A stretch of DNA of 64,000 bases from Rouxiella sp. S1S-2 (GTDB lineage: Bacteria > Pseudomonadota > Gammaproteobacteria > Enterobacterales > Enterobacteriaceae): contig NZ_WFKL01000001.1 in NCBI RefSeq assembly GCF_009208105.1, positions 4,588,001 through 4,652,000 of the forward strand. The letters are read 5' to 3'. The position numbers were made by a program, and so were the translations under genes. The number at the start of each line of letters is the position of its first letter. The first letter of the stretch is position 1. This document shows, piece after piece, positions 61,067 through 64,000 of the stretch. The notes beneath the pieces were generated by a model. The model saw only the letters and a program-made list of their open reading frames with translations, searched no databases and was not told where the DNA came from.

Positions 61067-63838
61067 ATGACCAAACATAGCCTGCGGGCAAGGATGATGA
61101 TTTTAATTCTGGCACCGACGTTAATGATCGGTTTGCTGCTCAGCACCTTCTTTGTGGTGCACCGTTATACTGAGCTGCAGAACCAACTGATCGATTCAGG
61201 TGCCAGTATTATAGAACCGTTAGCGGTCGCCAGTGAGTATGGCATGACATTTCGCGAACGGGCTCCCATAACGCGACTTATCAACCGACTGCATAGAACG
61301 CACTCGGATATCGTTCGGGCGATCAGCGTTTTTGACAACCACAATACTCTTTTTACCACCTCGAACGCCCTGCGCGACACAGGATTACTGCAGGTTGAGC
61401 CCGGCGAGCCGCTGCCACAGGAGCTCACACTCATGCGGGCGGGCGACTCACTTATCCTGCGCATACCCATTATCGCCGAAAACCATACCGACGCGGGCGA
61501 CGGCGCTTTCCGCGAATCGGCAGATCACTTTCTCGGCTATATCGCCATCGAGCTAGACCTCAGCTCTGTGCGTTTGCAGCAGTATCAGGAAGTGTTTGTT
61601 TCAACGCTCCTACTGCTTTTGTGCCTGGGTATCGCGACACTTTTTGCTTACCGTCTGATGCGCGATGTTACCGGCCCTATCCGCAATATGGTCAATACCG
61701 TTGACCGAATTCGCCGCGGTCAGCTTGACAGCCGCGTTGAGGGCAATATGCCCGGTGAATTGAGCATGCTGAAAAATGGCATCAACTCAATGGCTATGTC
61801 TCTGACCGCCTATCACGAAGAAGTTCAGCAAAATATCGATCAAGCCACCTCAGACCTACGCGAAACGCTGGAGCAAATGGAGATCCAGAACGTTGAGCTG
61901 GACCTGGCTAAAAAGCGTGCTCAGGAAGCCGCAAGAATAAAATCCGAGTTTCTGGCCAATATGTCTCACGAACTGCGCACCCCGCTCAATGGCGTCATTG
62001 GCTTCACCCGTCAGACCTTAAAAACACAGCTTTCACCGACCCAGACTGATTATCTGCAAACGATTGAGCGCTCGGCGAATAATCTGTTAACCATTATTAA
62101 CGACGTGCTTGATTTCTCGAAACTTGAAGCCGGCAAACTGGTGCTGGAGCACATTCCCTTCTCACTGCGTGAAATGATTGATGAAGTGGTCATTTTACTG
62201 GCCCACAGCGCCCATGAAAAAGGGCTTGAATTGACCATTAACGTGCAGAACAACGTACCGGAATACGTGCTAGGCGACCCGATGCGTTTACAGCAGGTTG
62301 TCACCAACTTACTGGGTAATGCCATTAAATTCACGGAAAATGGCAACATTGATATTAATGTGGAATTGCGCTCGCAGAACAATTTGCAAGTCGAGCTAGA
62401 GATGCAGATTCATGATACCGGTATTGGTATTTCCGAACGTCAGCAGTCACAACTGTTCCAGGCTTTTCGCCAGGCGGATGCCAGCATTACTCGACGCCAC
62501 GGTGGTACGGGATTAGGCCTGGTTATCACGCAGCGGCTGGTGAAAGAGATGGGCGGAGATATCAGCTTTTACAGTCAGCTTAATCGCGGCTCCACTTTCT
62601 GGTTCCATATCACGCTTGAACTTAATGAAAACCGCTCTCATCAGCCACTGCCGATGGCCTGCCTCAAAGGTAAAAAGCTGGCCTACATTGAGGCTAATCC
62701 AACGGCAACCAAGGCTGTGATTGAAATGCTGGCGAGCACGCCGGCCGAGGTTATTCATCGCACCAGCCAGGCACTGCTGCCCGACGAGCATTATGATTTC
62801 ATTCTTTATGGCATACCCATCCGACTCAATCATCATCTGAACGACTATGAGGAACGGCTACAGCAGTTGCTTAATCACTGCGATAAACTGATTTTGGCTC
62901 TGCCAAGCCAGTTCCAAATCTCGGCAGAACAGCTTAAAAACAAAGGCGTTTATGCTTGTCTTAACAAACCAGTCTCGAGCGTGCGATTGCTGCCTTATCT
63001 GCTTGAAGACCCGAGCACGTCACAGGCTGAAAATATCGCCCAACGTGGCCAGCGCTTGCCCATGACGGTGATGGCGGTGGACGATAATCCGGCAAACCTT
63101 AAGCTTATCGGTGCACTCCTTGAAGAGCTGGTTGAAACCACTCTGCTGTGTAACAGCGGTGAAGAAGCGATTGAGCTGGCGAAACATGTCAATATGGACG
63201 TGATATTGATGGACATTCAAATGCCCAATATTGACGGTATTCGCACCAGCGAACTGATTCACCTCCTGCCACACCACAGCGCTACGCCAATTGTTGCCGT
63301 AACAGCGCACACACTGAGTGGAGAAAGAGAACAGTTTATCAAGGCTGGTATGGAGGATTATCTGTCGAAACCGATTGACGAAGCGATGCTGAAAGTCGTG
63401 CTCGGCCGCTACCACACCTCGCAAATGCCCGAACCCCACGCGGCCAATCTCAGCCCTGCGCCACAGGCAGTCTCGGACTCGCCAAAAACGCTCGACTGGG
63501 CACTGGCACTGCGCCAGTCGGCCAATAAAGAGGCGCTGGCCAACGATCTGCTGCAAATGCTGCTCGACTTCCTACCCCAGGTAAGCAAACGCGTAACGGC
63601 CCTTATTCAGGGTAAAAAAGATAACGACATTCTGGCGCTTATCCATAAACTGCATGGCAGTTGCAGCTACAGCGGCGTCCCACGATTGAAACAGCTGTGT
63701 TTCTACATTGAGCAACAGTTGAGGAAAAACGTTTCCGACGATGAGCTGGAACCCGAATGGCTGGAGCTGCTGGATGAAATCGGTAACGTAACCCGTGAAG
63801 CCAAAGCACATTTGCAGCGCAATCATAACGCTGGTTAA
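61067..63838 (+). CDS. barA: Two-component hybrid sensor kinase BarA
   Basis: 923 residues (E. coli 918). Phosphorelay kinase for UvrY, which activates the CsrB/CsrC RNAs; thus it controls CsrA (also in this window). Order: membrane helix 1 ([22 protein letters not shown]), periplasmic sensor, helix 2 ([19 protein letters not shown]), HAMP, dimerisation/His domain ([15 protein letters not shown], His301), ATPase (N, G1 [11 protein letters not shown]2 GGTGLGLVI), degenerate and true receiver ([13 protein letters not shown], Asp716), HPt (IHKLHGSC, His860). Confidence 0.97.
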   Translation: MTKHSLRARMMILILAPTLMIGLLLSTFFVVHRYTELQNQLIDSGASIIEPLAVASEYGMTFRERAPITRLINRLHRTHSDIVRAISVFDNHNTLFTTSNALRDTGLLQVEPGEPLPQELTLMRAGDSLILRIPIIAENHTDAGDGAFRESADHFLGYIAIELDLSSVRLQQYQEVFVSTLLLLLCLGIATLFAYRLMRDVTGPIRNMVNTVDRIRRGQLDSRVEGNMPGELSMLKNGINSMAMSLTAYHEEVQQNIDQATSDLRETLEQMEIQNVELDLAKKRAQEAARIKSEFLANMSHELRTPLNGVIGFTRQTLKTQLSPTQTDYLQTIERSANNLLTIINDVLDFSKLEAGKLVLEHIPFSLREMIDEVVILLAHSAHEKGLELTINVQNNVPEYVLGDPMRLQQVVTNLLGNAIKFTENGNIDINVELRSQNNLQVELEMQIHDTGIGISERQQSQLFQAFRQADASITRRHGGTGLGLVITQRLVKEMGGDISFYSQLNRGSTFWFHITLELNENRSHQPLPMACLKGKKLAYIEANPTATKAVIEMLASTPAEVIHRTSQALLPDEHYDFILYGIPIRLNHHLNDYEERLQQLLNHCDKLILALPSQFQISAEQLKNKGVYACLNKPVSSVRLLPYLLEDPSTSQAENIAQRGQRLPMTVMAVDDNPANLKLIGALLEELVETTLLCNSGEEAIELAKHVNMDVILMDIQMPNIDGIRTSELIHLLPHHSATPIVAVTAHTLSGEREQFIKAGMEDYLSKPIDEAMLKVVLGRYHTSQMPEPHAANLSPAPQAVSDSPKTLDWALALRQSANKEALANDLLQMLLDFLPQVSKRVTALIQGKKDNDILALIHKLHGSCSYSGVPRLKQLCFYIEQQLRKNVSDDELEPEWLELLDEIGNVTREAKAHLQRNHNAG

Positions 63839-63860
63839 CCGACCACTATTCGCATACACC

Positions 63861-64000
63861 AGACGGCAACTGAACGAATCCCCCGGAGCTTACATTAGTA
63901 AGTGACGGGGGTGAGTGAGGGCGGCCAATGCCCTGTCAATACGCGAAAGATTTCGTGTTGCAGGAAGACGGCAACTGAACGAATCCCCCGGAGCTTACAT
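63861..64000. repeat. Tandem intergenic palindromic repeat (unit about 105 bp, cut by window edge)
   Basis: A 35-nt segment starting agacggcaac and ending agcttacat occurs identically at 63861-63895 and 63966-64000, a 105-bp period. Inside each unit CCCCCG...CTTAC and GTAAG...CGGGGG are complementary (about 63879-63911), giving a long stem-loop. The sequence resembles intergenic repeats I associate with Serratia and relatives. The second copy runs out of the window. Confidence 0.8.

Overview
This window is a stretch of enterobacterial core chromosome. The gene order tyrA-aroF, rplS-trmD-rimM-rpsP-ffh, luxS-gshA, csrA-alaS-recX-recA, mutS, rpoS-nlpD-pcm-surE-truD-ispF-ispD-ftsB, cysCNDG, cysHIJ, queD/queE, eno-pyrG-mazG-relA and barA matches Enterobacterales. 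The host is probably a Yersiniaceae-type organism (Serratia, Rahnella, Rouxiella or Ewingella-like). The pointers are cysG sitting inside the cys cluster, relA next to mazG without mazEF, and a tandem intergenic repeat at the right edge whose unit resembles repeats I associate with Serratia and its relatives. The genus is an inference; no rRNA is present.

Layout. 1-5100: end of pheA, then tyrA-aroF behind a TyrR-box array, then the ribosomal protein / tRNA modification operon rpsP-rimM-trmD-rplS. 5100-12300: ffh, ypjD and corB, luxS and gshA with the MicA small RNA gene between them on the opposite strand, yqaA and yqaB. 12450-13220: a tRNA operon with one tRNA-Ser(GCU) and three identical tRNA-Arg(ACG), with promoter and terminator. 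13450-19055: csrA, alaS, recX, recA (LexA box) and pncC.

19056-27480 is the first accessory block, lying between pncC and mutS around mltB. It holds an operon of amidase, NCS1-type permease and a close relative of biuret hydrolase, with a good sigma-54-type promoter and an NtrC-like site upstream. This looks like a nitrogen-scavenging module. mltB, yjdM, an aldehyde dehydrogenase with a divergent LysR regulator, and a possible small cysteine-rich protein follow.

27690-47450 is again core: mutS; rpoS and its upstream genes; isoprenoid and cell division genes; and the complete set for sulfate activation and reduction (cysD/N/C make PAPS, cysH reduces it to sulfite, cysI/J reduce sulfite to sulfide using siroheme made by cysG). 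iap is present, but no CRISPR array or cas gene lies beside it.

47784-54167 contains two accessory genes among core genes: an exported alpha/beta hydrolase between cysJ and queD, and a large 1318-residue toxin-like protein with an HEMSH zinc-protease motif between queE and eno. The latter is the most novel item of the window. 54300-63840 carries eno, pyrG, mazG, relA and barA; rlmD, which separates relA from barA in E. coli, is not there. The window ends in a tandem palindromic repeat.
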